Of a stretch of 64,000 nucleotides of DNA, positions 34,060 through 43,406 are shown piece by piece. The translations under genes and the position numbers were made by a program. This DNA is from Dyella_B humi (GTDB taxonomy: Bacteria > Pseudomonadota > Gammaproteobacteria > Xanthomonadales > Rhodanobacteraceae): NCBI RefSeq assembly GCF_044904605.1, contig NZ_JADIKI010000022.1, positions 496,001-560,000 of the forward strand. Direction: 5' to 3'. Within the stretch, counting starts at the first letter, position 1. Every line of letters begins with the position of its first letter. The notes beneath the pieces are model-generated. The model was not told the origin of the DNA and did not search any database. It saw only the letters and a list, made by a program, of their open reading frames with translations.

Positions 34060-35352
34060 ATGTCCTGGAAAGAAGTTCCTGATTTGCTGGCGGTTGGATT
34101 GCTGATCTACGCGTTCGTGACGGTGTCGCGTCCGGTTGGCAGCATGGTCACGCGGCTGTGGCTGGCGGGCTGGATTTGCGTCGAGCTGCATTTCGCCGCC
34201 TACTCGTTTCTCGATGTGCCGGGCATGAGCGGCGTTATCGCCGACATCGTGGGCACGGCCGCCTTGGTGTGGTGCGCGCAGCTTTTCCGCTGGTCGATGG
34301 ACCCGCGACCAGGGCAGTGGGGAAGCCGGTTGCTGTTCTGGGCGATGTCGGCGGTCTACACACTCTACTTGGCGCTGACATCGCTACCGACGTTGCCGCC
34401 TACCACCATCATGATTGGCGCCGCGAGTCTGTTCGCTGTGGTGCCGCTGATCATCGTGGCTGCGACGCCGCGTGCGCAGCGGCCGGCCAGTCGTTGGATC
34501 GCCGTGGGGCTCAACATTGCGCTTGCTGCGGCCTTGCTGCGCTGGCAGTTCTCCACGCACGGTGCCGACCTGATGAATGTGCTGCCACTGTTCGTGGCCT
34601 ACTTCACGTGTTGCCTGCAGTTTGTTTTCTACAAGCAGCGCAGAACGGGTGGATTCGTTGTCACCCTGCTCGGGTTGTTGGCTTGGTCGCTGGTGTTTCC
34701 GCTGGGCATGACATTCGACGTGCTTTTTCCCACTGTGCAGGTCGGTGCCGAAGTGTGGAATCTGCCTAAGTACCTGGTGGCGGTGGGCATGCTCCTGCTA
34801 CTGCTGGAAGGTCAGCTGAAAAGAAACCAGCATCTTGCATACCACGACGCGTTGACGGGGCTGCCTAACCGGCGCCTGTTCCAGGACCGCATAAGCGGCG
34901 CCATCGAGCGCGCCCGTCAACGCCACATGCGCATGGCCATGCTCGCTATCGACCTGGATGGCTTCAAGCAGGTGAACGACACCATGGGCCACCATGTGGG
35001 TGACGAAGTTCTGCAGCATGTCGCGCTCCTGTTTGCCACGCGGTTGCGCCGTGTCGACACGCTTGCGCGAACCGGTGGTGACGAATTTTCCGTGGTGCTC
35101 GAAGGCCCGATCACACGTCAGGAAGCCGCCAATGTGGCCGGCACGTTGCAGCAATTGCTGAAGACGCCATTGCCGATAGCAGGACGCACCATGCAGGTAG
35201 GGGCAAGCGTCGGGCTAGCCATGTTCCCGGACGATGCGCAGACACCGTCGGGCCTGTGCATTCTTGCGGACGAACGCATGTACGCGGCCAAGCGTAATGG
35301 CGGCGGCGCGGTGCAAGGGCTTGCCGACGACATGATGCTTTCCGGAAGTTAG
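34060..35352 (+). CDS. Membrane diguanylate cyclase (GGDEF)
   Basis: A 430-residue protein with about seven N-terminal membrane segments (residues ~5-245, a MASE-like sensor) and a C-terminal GGDEF domain. The active-site loop is GGDEF at residues 339-343. The inhibitory site RxxD (Arg330 to Asp333) is intact, so product inhibition is likely. It makes cyclic di-GMP from two GTP at the inner membrane. No EAL domain is present. The signal sensed is unknown. Confidence 0.92.
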   Translation: MSWKEVPDLLAVGLLIYAFVTVSRPVGSMVTRLWLAGWICVELHFAAYSFLDVPGMSGVIADIVGTAALVWCAQLFRWSMDPRPGQWGSRLLFWAMSAVYTLYLALTSLPTLPPTTIMIGAASLFAVVPLIIVAATPRAQRPASRWIAVGLNIALAAALLRWQFSTHGADLMNVLPLFVAYFTCCLQFVFYKQRRTGGFVVTLLGLLAWSLVFPLGMTFDVLFPTVQVGAEVWNLPKYLVAVGMLLLLLEGQLKRNQHLAYHDALTGLPNRRLFQDRISGAIERARQRHMRMAMLAIDLDGFKQVNDTMGHHVGDEVLQHVALLFATRLRRVDTLARTGGDEFSVVLEGPITRQEAANVAGTLQQLLKTPLPIAGRTMQVGASVGLAMFPDDAQTPSGLCILADERMYAAKRNGGGAVQGLADDMMLSGS

Positions 35353-35359
35353 GGATGCT

Positions 35360-35725
35360 CTAGGCGAGCTGTTCGTCCAGGCTGCGCGTTTGCGGTGTGA
35401 TTTCATCACCCGTGTGCTTAGTCGATGCCGGCTCGATCAGCAGGATCCAGCATTCGTCCTCCGCCACCGGGTTGTGTCGGACGCCGCGTGGCACGGTGAA
35501 AAAATCCCCTTCGCACAGATCGACGGTTTGCTGTTCCAGCTCGATGCGCATGCGACCTTTCACCACGTAGAAAAGCTCATCCTCGCCATCGTGCGCGTGC
35601 CACACCAGATGGCCTTTGAGTTTCGCAACTTTGAGCAGTTGATCGTTGACGTGGCCGATGACTTTGGGCGACCAGTAGTCGGTGACGCGGTCGAAAGCTT
35701 GCAACAGGTTCTGAGAGCCGAACAT
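35360..35725 (-). CDS. Cupin-domain protein
   Basis: A 121-residue single-domain cupin with metal-ligand pattern HAHDGEDELFYVVKGRM and the second motif GDFFTVPRGVRHNP. Proteins of this size bind a metal and act as small isomerases, dioxygenases or sensors. The product cannot be told. It converges with the diguanylate cyclase gene. Confidence 0.9.
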   Translation of the reverse strand: MFGSQNLLQAFDRVTDYWSPKVIGHVNDQLLKVAKLKGHLVWHAHDGEDELFYVVKGRMRIELEQQTVDLCEGDFFTVPRGVRHNPVAEDECWILLIEPASTKHTGDEITPQTRSLDEQLA

Positions 35726-35854
35726 GGGGGCTGCCTGCTGGGGATGGTGTTGCGGATTGTCGCATGCCGTCTGAAACGAGGCAGGCGGATGGGGGATTCA
35801 TCGGCCATTTTTTGGATAATATGCGCTCATCATCAATGCCTATCAGGGGATGGC

Positions 35855-36388
35855 ATGAAACGCTCCAGGACGGTGTCGCTCGTCGTCATGGGATTGACGC
35901 CGCTGTTCATCACTGCGTGCGATAGCGCGCAAAAGAGCCAGCAGTCGTTTACGACGCTGGGCAATTGCACCGAGGCGGGCGTACCGGAAGCCACTTGTGA
36001 GCAAGCCTTTACTCACGCCGCGGCCGAAGCGCCGAACGTCGCGCCACGCTATGCCACGCATGAGCAATGCGCGCAGGATTACAGCGAAGATGCCTGCCAG
36101 GAAAACGTAGCCGTGCAAGGCAGCCCGGTCTGGAGTCCGGCCATGAATGGCTTTCTGATCGGTCGCGCGTTGTACGGCGGTAACACTACCTACTATCCGG
36201 CCGGCCCTGTCTTCCGCAAGCGCGACGATACGGACTACTCGCCGCACTATGGTCACATTTACACGGGTGGCGTCGGCGGCTGGCGTTCCACCTCATCCAG
36301 TGAAGCGGTGGGCGAGGGCGATACCATCGGGCGTGGTGGCTTTGGCCATGGCGGAGGCGAAGGCGGCGAGGGTGGCCATGGCGGTTGA
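35855..36388 (+). CDS. DUF1190 (YgiB-like) lipoprotein
   Basis: A 177-residue protein with a signal peptide and lipobox-like ITAC. The conserved body includes CTEAGVPEATCEQAFTHAAAEAP and YATHEQCAQDYSEDACQ, typical of DUF1190/YgiB, followed by a glycine-rich tail ending GGEGGHGG. The next gene is a YgiC-like ligase, reproducing the ygiB-ygiC pair of enterobacteria, a conserved envelope-linked pair of unclear role. Confidence 0.88.
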   Translation: MKRSRTVSLVVMGLTPLFITACDSAQKSQQSFTTLGNCTEAGVPEATCEQAFTHAAAEAPNVAPRYATHEQCAQDYSEDACQENVAVQGSPVWSPAMNGFLIGRALYGGNTTYYPAGPVFRKRDDTDYSPHYGHIYTGGVGGWRSTSSSEAVGEGDTIGRGGFGHGGGEGGEGGHGG

Positions 36389-36400
36389 GGTGGTGGGCAC

Positions 36401-37564
36401 GTGAAACGTGTTGCTATTGATCCGCGGCCCGATTGGCAGGCCACCGCTGTGCAATACGGTTTTCGGTTCCATTCCGTTAACGGCGAACCCTATTGGGATG
36501 AGTCCGCGTATTACACGTTCACGCTTGAGCAGATCGAGCGCGATATCGAAGCGCCAACGGGTGAGCTTCACCACATGGCGATGTCGCTGGTGGCCGAGGT
36601 TATCGCGAGCGAGGCCTTGATGAAGCAACTGGCGATCCCGGAGCCCTATTGGGATTGGATCGCCGAATCGTGGCGCCGCCGGCAGCCGCATCTGTATGGT
36701 CGCATGGACCTGGTTTACGACGGTACCGGCCCGGCCAAGCTCTACGAACTCAATTACGACACGCCGACTTCCATCTACGAGGCGGCATTCTTTCAGTGGA
36801 TATGGTTGGAAGAACAGCAGCAGCGTGGCCTGCTTTCGCGAGACGCGGATCAATACAATCAATTGCAGGAGTTGCTGGTGCTGGCTTTTGCCACAATCGG
36901 CAAATCGTTGCGTCGGCCGCTCTATTTCACGGCTGTGCGTCATAGCCTGGAAGACCAGGGTACGATCGAGTATCTGCGCGACTGTGCGACCCAGGCGGGT
37001 GTGCATGGCGACATGATTGCGATTGAAGATATCGGACTTTCGCGCCAGGGCACGTTCACCGATCTACGGAATAATGTGATCGGCACATTGTTCAAGCTTT
37101 ATCCGCTGGAGCATTTGTTTGCCGATCAATACGGGCCTCATCTGCCTCGTTCCGGCTTGCAACTGATCGAGCCGCCGTGGAAAGCCGTGCTGAGCAACAA
37201 GGGCATCATGCCGCTGATGTGGCAGCGTTATCCGGGCCATCCCAATCTGTTGCCGGCGTTCTTTGATGAACAGCCATCTGAACCGCTGCCGCCGGGCTGG
37301 GTAAGAAAACCGCTGTTCTCGCGCGAAGGGGCGAACGTGCAGATCGCATTGCCCGATGGTGAATACATCAGTTCGCCTGGGCGATATACGCAGTGTCCGG
37401 TCATTCGGCAGGCGTTTCATCCGCTTCCGCGGTTCGAGGGTGGCTATCCTTTGATCGGAAGCTGGGTGGTTGGCGATACACCGGCCGGTATGGGCATTCG
37501 CGAAGACGCAACATTGATTACGCGGGATACATCGCGGTTTGTGCCGCATGTGATTGCTGCATGA
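36401..37564 (+). CDS. Glutathionylspermidine synthase-like ATP-grasp protein (YgiC type)
   Basis: A 387-residue protein of the GSP_synth family, with FHSVNGEPYWDESAYYTF, RMDLVYDGTGPAKLYELNYDTP and the late KPLFSREGANV. The family joins polyamines or peptides by an ATP-grasp mechanism. YgiC-type members lack the amidase half, as here. It starts 12 bases after the DUF1190 gene, so the two form an operon. The substrate is unknown. Confidence 0.9.
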   Translation: MKRVAIDPRPDWQATAVQYGFRFHSVNGEPYWDESAYYTFTLEQIERDIEAPTGELHHMAMSLVAEVIASEALMKQLAIPEPYWDWIAESWRRRQPHLYGRMDLVYDGTGPAKLYELNYDTPTSIYEAAFFQWIWLEEQQQRGLLSRDADQYNQLQELLVLAFATIGKSLRRPLYFTAVRHSLEDQGTIEYLRDCATQAGVHGDMIAIEDIGLSRQGTFTDLRNNVIGTLFKLYPLEHLFADQYGPHLPRSGLQLIEPPWKAVLSNKGIMPLMWQRYPGHPNLLPAFFDEQPSEPLPPGWVRKPLFSREGANVQIALPDGEYISSPGRYTQCPVIRQAFHPLPRFEGGYPLIGSWVVGDTPAGMGIREDATLITRDTSRFVPHVIAA

Positions 37565-37606
37565 TGAGAGGGGAGAGTCCGCTTAGGAATATCTCCAGAG
37601 ATTTGA

Positions 37607-38176
37607 GTGCGCTCCGATGCAGGCCAGTCGTGCCGCGCCTTTGGTCACGATCTGCGCTTCCAGAAAACGCATGTGGAATTGCTGCTTGGCTTATTGCGCG
37701 GTGACGACGCGGAAGATGCGGAAGAGGTATTGGCCGACACGCTCGGCTACCTAGCGCAGTCTTACGAAGCGGGCGCATCGATGGCGCAGGACATCAAGGT
37801 GATGCGGCAGGTAGCGCGTGTGGAAGAAGCCATCATCGGCCGGACGGAAGAAAATCTCGGCGTGAACGAATTGGCCAAGCTGGCCGGTTGCTCGCCGTTT
37901 CATCTATGCCGGATTTTTCGCGCATGCACCGGTCAGTCCTTGCGCCAGTTTCGTTTGCAACAACGATTAGGTACGGCGGTTGGGCGCCTGGGTGAGGGCG
38001 AAAAAAACCTGGCTGCGTTGGCCTGCGATATGGGTTCCAACAGCCACAGTCATATGACTGATGCATTTCGCGTGGCGTTGGGCATGACGCCGAGCGAAGT
38101 CCGCGACGAGCTGCGACGTAGCGATTTGCATGTTTTGAAATATCGATTGCGGGATGCCTGGCGCAACCCCCAATAA
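37607..38176 (+). CDS. AraC-family regulator, probably 5'-truncated
   Basis: A 189-residue protein whose C-terminal ~100 residues are an AraC double helix-turn-helix (LGVNELAKLAGCSPFHLCRIFRACTGQSLRQFRLQQRL ... AF-DMGSNSHSHMTDAF). The N-terminal ~85 residues look like only the end of a sensor domain. The GTG start has no good ribosome site, and it follows the YgiC-like gene by 42 bases. The gene has probably lost its 5' end and may be a pseudogene. Confidence 0.65.
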   Translation: MRSDAGQSCRAFGHDLRFQKTHVELLLGLLRGDDAEDAEEVLADTLGYLAQSYEAGASMAQDIKVMRQVARVEEAIIGRTEENLGVNELAKLAGCSPFHLCRIFRACTGQSLRQFRLQQRLGTAVGRLGEGEKNLAALACDMGSNSHSHMTDAFRVALGMTPSEVRDELRRSDLHVLKYRLRDAWRNPQ

Positions 38177-38575
38177 TGGTCACCCTCGTGGAAGCGAAAC
38201 CGGCCTCCAATAGGCAAACGTTGCCGCGTGACAATATCGCGTCATGATTACAGCGTTGTTGCCGGATGCATGATCTTCCGGGTTTCACACGTTGAAGCAT
38301 TTTCGGAAAGCTATACGCAAAAACGGAAATTCACGCGTATGTGTGCGTCAGTTCTTATTTGTCGTACTTAACGCGGCATAGCATCGATAACACCCCCCCC
38401 CATTTCGGCAAACGTAAGCGCATGCATCCGTGGCAGCATGCATGGGTTGCATGAGTTTCTCTCCAGTTATTACACAAGCCAGATAGGGCGGTTTTGCTGC
38501 GCGCCATCGACATGATTTTCGAGCGGCCAAGTCATTTCTCTTGTTGATCGCAACGGAACATAGAGGAGGATTTTC
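38177..38575. other. Intergenic stretch with a poly-C run
   Basis: About 400 bases upstream of the ThDP-enzyme gene. It holds a run of about ten C at 38392-38401, the longest homopolymer noticed in the window. No gene is supported. Confidence 0.5.
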
Positions 38576-40306
38576 ATGGTTGTCGTCGAGCCACAAATCG
38601 GCTACGAGCGCCTGCTCGATGCCATGACAGAGTGGGGAATCAGGACTTGCTCCGGTGTAACCGGTGGCGGTTTGGTCCATTTGCTTAAATATATGGATCC
38701 TCACGTTCCGCACCGCACTCGCGGTGATCAAATCGAATTCTTTACGATCGGCGAATATGCGGCAGGCTTTGTCCCGCTTGGTCACTATCTTGCGACCGGC
38801 GCAATCGCCGCCGCGGCCGCCACCACGGGTGCCGCGAGCAAGCTTTTGTTGTGCGGCCTAAGCGACGCGAAGTTGCACAACATTCCGGCCGTCTATCTCA
38901 TTGCCGCCACGCCATCGAGCATGGCGTTTCAGTCGCCTTTGCAAGACACCACTGAATCCGGTAGCAACATGATCGGTCAGCTCATGGCCGAGTTGCCGCA
39001 AGGTACCTTTGTATTGGATGACATCGAGACTTTGGATGAGCAGCTTTCCGCCGCGCGGGATCAGCTGAACCAGTCCAAGCCCGTGGCGCTTGTTCTGCCG
39101 CCGGATGCATTGTCGGAAATGACATCCTGGGTGCCTCGCATAGGTATGGCTCTTAACCAGCCGGATGCCGTCGATCACGCCGGTTTGTTCGCATTGTTTC
39201 GGCGCTATCTTTCGCAGAGAAGAAAGGGAAGGATCGTTGTGATGGCCGGCGACGAAGCGGCACGTTATCCGGATATGGCTTATCTTACGTCACGGCTTTG
39301 CGAAGTTTTGAGGGCGCCCATCGTATGGAGTATCAACGGCGCGAACGCCGTTTCCAGAGACAATCCTTATGCCTATGGTTATCTGGGCTTTGGAGGAAAC
39401 GACCGCGCTACTGAGCTGTGGGATAGCTTGAACGAGCATGACATGCTCATCACCATCGGTTTCTGCGGTGATGAATATACGGTCAATTTTTCTCCGGCCA
39501 AGGCCGGCCTGGTCTGGAACATCACGGCCAACGCCCATTTGTACGGGAGTTCGCATGGCAGTTTCCGACACAGGGTGGTGGGAGAATTTCAGCAGACGGT
39601 AGGTGACGTCGAGGAGATCATCCGCGAGACCATTTTGTGGTGCCAGGCCAATCCGCAGATCTGCAATGAGGATGTGCCGCTTTATTCGAATCTCAATGTC
39701 GGCACGCCTGCTCGCGTGAGTGGCCATGCCGTGGACATCGTGGCTTTCTACGAAAAGCTCGATGGTCTGTGGCAGCCTGATACGTTCGGCTTTGATGACG
39801 TTTGCCTTGCCTACAAGGACCGGCAATATGTCACCCAGCGTCCCCATCCGTACGCAAAGATCTATTCGCTGTATCGCGGTTCCGCCATGGGCGGAGCTTA
39901 CGGTGTTGGGCTGGGGGCAAAAATCGCATCACCCGACAAGCACGTTTTCGTGTTTTCCGGCGACGGTTGCTTTCGACTCTATGGCGGGTGCCTGGCGGAG
40001 GCGCAGCAACTCGGCATCACCTTGTTCGTGCTGGACAACGCCAACTACGGCATCGTGGAGCAAGGGCTTTCGAAGATCTTGCCGCATACGCCGGCATCGC
40101 GATATCACGGCGGGCTGGAGCGGATCGATTTTGGGGCGATGGCTCGCGCATGCGGATGGTTGAGCGCTCGGGTTTCACCTGACCTGAGCAATCTTTCCGA
40201 CATCATGCAGAAAGCATATCGACGCGATCGTCCATCCATGCTTGTCGAAGTACCCGTCGACAGCGATCAGGTGGTGGGCCCCAATCCGCGGTTGAAGAAC
40301 TTATAG
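38576..40306 (+). CDS. ThDP-dependent decarboxylase/acyloin synthase-like enzyme
   Basis: A 576-residue protein of the pyruvate decarboxylase/acetolactate synthase superfamily. The catalytic Glu is in FTIGEYAAGF (Glu60) and the ThDP-Mg motif starts GDGCF (462-464) and ends LDNANYG. The middle domain is kept. The usual His-His pair of simple decarboxylases is not seen, so the reaction may be carboligation of 2-keto acids to acyloins or a special decarboxylation. AGGAGG precedes the ATG. The MEKHLA gene follows after 47 bases and is probably co-transcribed. Confidence 0.82.
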   Translation: MVVVEPQIGYERLLDAMTEWGIRTCSGVTGGGLVHLLKYMDPHVPHRTRGDQIEFFTIGEYAAGFVPLGHYLATGAIAAAAATTGAASKLLLCGLSDAKLHNIPAVYLIAATPSSMAFQSPLQDTTESGSNMIGQLMAELPQGTFVLDDIETLDEQLSAARDQLNQSKPVALVLPPDALSEMTSWVPRIGMALNQPDAVDHAGLFALFRRYLSQRRKGRIVVMAGDEAARYPDMAYLTSRLCEVLRAPIVWSINGANAVSRDNPYAYGYLGFGGNDRATELWDSLNEHDMLITIGFCGDEYTVNFSPAKAGLVWNITANAHLYGSSHGSFRHRVVGEFQQTVGDVEEIIRETILWCQANPQICNEDVPLYSNLNVGTPARVSGHAVDIVAFYEKLDGLWQPDTFGFDDVCLAYKDRQYVTQRPHPYAKIYSLYRGSAMGGAYGVGLGAKIASPDKHVFVFSGDGCFRLYGGCLAEAQQLGITLFVLDNANYGIVEQGLSKILPHTPASRYHGGLERIDFGAMARACGWLSARVSPDLSNLSDIMQKAYRRDRPSMLVEVPVDSDQVVGPNPRLKNL

Positions 40307-40353
40307 CGCCATGGGGCGCCTGCATCGCACCGGCAGCTGATTTTTTATCATCA

Positions 40354-40818
40354 TTGGATGCACGGACTTCTATGACTATTCCTGTCGCGGCTTCAACACT
40401 TTATCGCTTGTTCGCACATAGTTATGCCCGCTGGCTCAAGCAGCCCCTGGTCGAAGCTGAGCTGTCGGATGAGCAGGCTGCCGGTTGGCTCTATGAGGAG
40501 GCACCTTTCGGGTTGCTGGCGCACGACACACGTGCCGATCCCTTGTTCATTTATGGCAACCTTGCCGCGCAGCGTTGCTTTGAATACTCCTGGGATGAGT
40601 TGATGCTGCTTCCTTCCCGATTGTCTGCGCCACCTCAGCAGGTAGAAGACAGAAAGCAATTTCTGGAACAGGTCCGCAAGGAGAGCTTTGCGACTGGCTA
40701 TCGTGGCCTGCGCATCAGCAAGTCGGGGCGAAGCTTCTGGATCAACGACGGGATCGTTTGGCAGTTGGTCGATCAGGCGGGCGTATTACACGGGCAGGCG
40801 GCCTTGTTCAGAACGTAG
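40354..40818 (+). CDS. MEKHLA-domain (PAS-like) protein
   Basis: A 154-residue protein. The MEKHLA domain resembles PAS: RADPLFIYGNLAAQRCFEYSWDELMLLPSRLSA, then RISKSGRSFWINDGIVWQLVDQAG. MEKHLA proteins are thought to sense small molecules or redox state; in plants the domain ends HD-ZIP III regulators. The start is unsure: MDARTSM or a later Met (MTIPVAA, 40372). Its pairing with the ThDP enzyme suggests a common pathway. Confidence 0.85.
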   Translation: MDARTSMTIPVAASTLYRLFAHSYARWLKQPLVEAELSDEQAAGWLYEEAPFGLLAHDTRADPLFIYGNLAAQRCFEYSWDELMLLPSRLSAPPQQVEDRKQFLEQVRKESFATGYRGLRISKSGRSFWINDGIVWQLVDQAGVLHGQAALFRT

Positions 40819-40846
40819 CGCGACATCGAGCGGGATCTTTCCCGCG

Positions 40847-41500
40847 CTACCGCCGTGCGGCCACCTGACATTCCCGCACCATCGTCAACAACGCTAGCCC
40901 GGAAACCAGTTCGATCGGTTTGCCGTGGACGAAACGTTGCGCATCGTCGGTGTAATGGCCGATGGCCACGATCTTTACCGCATCGGCGCGGTGATGCATG
41001 AGCAGTCCGTACATTTCGCGCACCACCCGCACGTCGACCAGCTTGGTGCGCCACTGCTTGCATTGCACCAGCGTGGTGGCGCCGTCCTTGTGCAAAATCA
41101 GATCGACACCGCCGTCCGCACCGCCCAGTCCGATTTCGCGCACCTTGTAGCCTTGGCGACGAAAAGCCTCGCCGACCAGCATTTCAAATTCGCGCCAGTC
41201 CATGGCACTCAAGCTGCGCAGGCCGGTTTGGGAGGCGAGCATACGCTGGCGGCGCCGGCTGTCCAGAAAGGAAATCAACGCAGCAAGCCAACAGGCAGTC
41301 AGCAGCAACCAAGCGATCGGGGCGTAAACGCCGGCGGCAAGGGAGATTCCCAGCGCCTGGCCGGTCGGGCCGCCGAAAGTGGTCATGCACCAGCCCAGGC
41401 CATAGCGCATGGCGGCATAACCTGCGACGCCAAGGACAATACCGGCCTGCCAGGGCAGTTTGGAAACCATCTCGATGCTGCTGTCTTTGCGCCTGCCCAC
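40847..41500 (-). CDS. Membrane-anchored Mrr-like nuclease
   Basis: A 217-residue protein with two N-terminal membrane segments (about 18-38 and 55-78) and a C-terminal Mrr_cat PD-(D/E)xK domain: MDWREFEMLVGEAF, GGADGGVDLIL (Asp133) and VQCKQW (Gln146, Lys148). The catalytic residues are intact. Soluble Mrr enzymes cut modified DNA. Membrane-bound forms are known in many proteobacteria and might act on incoming DNA; that role is inferred. It is monocistronic. Confidence 0.85.
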   Translation of the reverse strand: MGRRKDSSIEMVSKLPWQAGIVLGVAGYAAMRYGLGWCMTTFGGPTGQALGISLAAGVYAPIAWLLLTACWLAALISFLDSRRRQRMLASQTGLRSLSAMDWREFEMLVGEAFRRQGYKVREIGLGGADGGVDLILHKDGATTLVQCKQWRTKLVDVRVVREMYGLLMHHRADAVKIVAIGHYTDDAQRFVHGKPIELVSGLALLTMVRECQVAARR

Positions 41501-41788
41501 CGCCCCCTCCTGAGCGCCTGTTCTTCTTCGATGTTTTGGATGCCCCGCGGGTGCGGTCTTTGAGAATCGGTAAGCAGGAAATGCGCCAATGGATGAGCTT
41601 CGAGGCAGGGCGCACGGGGCGCTTGGCGAAGCGTAGAAGGCGTGGCGATTGTGTGCGGAAGTGTTTGTTTTGACTGAAGCGACAGAGCGCTTATAAGCCG
41701 CGGGAATCTAGCCTTACGGCTAGCTGATAACGTTGTCTACGTGACTCGCTGCGTCACCTGACGCAATGGGTAGCGACGCGTTCGTCGC

Positions 41789-42388
41789 TTAGCCTTGTAG
41801 AGGCCGTCGGTAGCGGATCTCGTCCACCGTCATGCCCCAGATGCGCTCTCTGCGGGCCATTCCGTCCGGAATCCACCCATCCGCGCGATAAAAGCGTTCG
41901 CCGCGATCGTTGCCGGCGAGCACCCATAGCAGGGCGTAACGATATCCCTGTTCGACCAGGCGCTGCCGGGCGGCAGCTATCAACGCGCCACCAATACCGC
42001 GGTTCCAGCAGTCGGGATCCACATAAAGCGCGCACAACTCCCCAAGATAGGGCAGATCGTTGTCGCGTGCGGGGGCAGTGGTGGCGAATCCGCGAATCGT
42101 GCCGTCTTCCACGGCGACTAACGTCATCGGTTGACGGATATCCATGGTGGCGAAGTCGTAGCGCTGGGCGCGCTCTTCCGGGCGAAGCTGCGCAAGATAA
42201 TTGTCAGGAAGAATGTGGCGATAACCGATCTGCCAGGCGCGCACGTGCACACGCGCCACGCTCAGGGCGTCTTCCGGTTCGGCGGGTCTGAGAAGCACGC
42301 GGCCAGTTTGGCATGCTTTGCTATCGTGTGCGATCAGGCGCAGGTCACTCGCAAACACAACGCCGTTACGGCAAGATGCCGCCGACAT
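41789..42388 (-). CDS. GNAT-family N-acetyltransferase
   Basis: A protein of up to 199 residues. The GNAT core starts at VLLRPAEPEDALSVARVHVRAW and has the acetyl-CoA loop LYVDPDCWNRGIGGALIAAARQRL and the late YALLWVLAGNDRGERFYRADGW. The first ~29 residues precede the fold and overlap the leader of the divergent SPFH gene, so a GTG start at 42299 is possible. The substrate is unknown. Confidence 0.88.
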   Translation of the reverse strand: MSAASCRNGVVFASDLRLIAHDSKACQTGRVLLRPAEPEDALSVARVHVRAWQIGYRHILPDNYLAQLRPEERAQRYDFATMDIRQPMTLVAVEDGTIRGFATTAPARDNDLPYLGELCALYVDPDCWNRGIGGALIAAARQRLVEQGYRYALLWVLAGNDRGERFYRADGWIPDGMARRERIWGMTVDEIRYRRPLQG

Positions 42389-42406
42389 CAGGAAAGGGGT
42401 TTTTCC

Positions 42407-43324
42407 ATGCTCAGCTTGCCGCCCAGGGATCCTCGCGCGTTCCTCGGTCGTTTTCGTGTAGGTGGGCTGTTGGTTGCCCTCTTCGTGATCGTTTTGCTGT
42501 TCAACAGCGTATTCGTGGTATCGCCCAGCGAAGAAGCGGGAACGCGATGGCTAGGCGGCACGCCGATGACGAGTGCGCCGCTCACCACCGGCGTGCACTT
42601 TAAGGTGCCGTTCTTTGAAACGGTGGATCGTCTGCAGACGAGCCGCTCGGTTTATACCTTGAACAATTTGGACGTCTATACCAACGACAACCAGAAAGTC
42701 ACGATCGACATCAGCCTGATCTACCAGATACCTACTTCCGCGGTGATGAATCTTCTTTATCACATAGGGCGCGCTGGCTCGTTGGATATCGAAGCCACCA
42801 TTCTGCCGGTGGTGCGCGACCGCGCGCTGGCGGCATTCGCGCGATACAACACGCTGACCATTTCCGACCAGCGCGCGCAGATCACCGCGCAGATGCGCAA
42901 AGACATCAGCGATGCCCTGCTGCGGCTGTTCAATGTCGACGTGATCGACGTGCAGCTCGTGGGCATCCATTACTCACCAGTCTTCGATCAATCCATCGAA
43001 GAGGCGGTGCGCGCAAAGAACCTTGCCGTGCAGGCGGAAAACACCGTGGCGCAGAAGCGCTTCGAGGGCGAACAGAAAACCGTGACTGCCAATGCCGAGG
43101 CCACTGCAGCGGTGGAGCGTGCCAATGGTGAAGCACAGGCCGTCGTGCTGCAGGCGACGGCCCAGGCCAAAGCGATCGAGGCCGTCGGCCAGGCGCTGAA
43201 GAGCAATCCCGAATACACCCGCTTCTACGGCTTGCAGCACTGGAACGGCATTCTTCCGCAGGTGGTGGGTTCGGGTTCTATTCCGATGATCGATCTGAGC
43301 AAAGGGCAGGATGCTGGGAAATGA
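42407..43324 (+). CDS. SPFH/prohibitin-family membrane protein
   Basis: A 305-residue protein with one N-terminal membrane segment (about 18-38) and a prohibitin/SPFH domain (FVVSPSEEAGTRWLG ... GVHFKVPFFETVDRLQTS), then an Ala/Glu-rich coiled coil (EGEQKTVTANAEATAAVERANGEAQA) and a short tail. Such proteins form large membrane rings and modulate membrane proteases. The ATG is chosen because AGGAAAGGGG precedes it. No FtsH or NfeD gene is adjacent. Confidence 0.9.
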   Translation: MLSLPPRDPRAFLGRFRVGGLLVALFVIVLLFNSVFVVSPSEEAGTRWLGGTPMTSAPLTTGVHFKVPFFETVDRLQTSRSVYTLNNLDVYTNDNQKVTIDISLIYQIPTSAVMNLLYHIGRAGSLDIEATILPVVRDRALAAFARYNTLTISDQRAQITAQMRKDISDALLRLFNVDVIDVQLVGIHYSPVFDQSIEEAVRAKNLAVQAENTVAQKRFEGEQKTVTANAEATAAVERANGEAQAVVLQATAQAKAIEAVGQALKSNPEYTRFYGLQHWNGILPQVVGSGSIPMIDLSKGQDAGK

Positions 43325-43406
43325 TTCAGTGAGTTTGCAGGTGCTGATCTGTGCGAATGCGCTTGCCTGATCGCGTGAACAAAGTGTGCTATTCCGTGGA
43401 ATCGGC

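Noticed and set aside
38392..38401. Poly-C run as a sequencing error
   Set aside because: It may be one, but it lies in a non-coding stretch so no frame argument can decide; kept as a possible phase-variation site.
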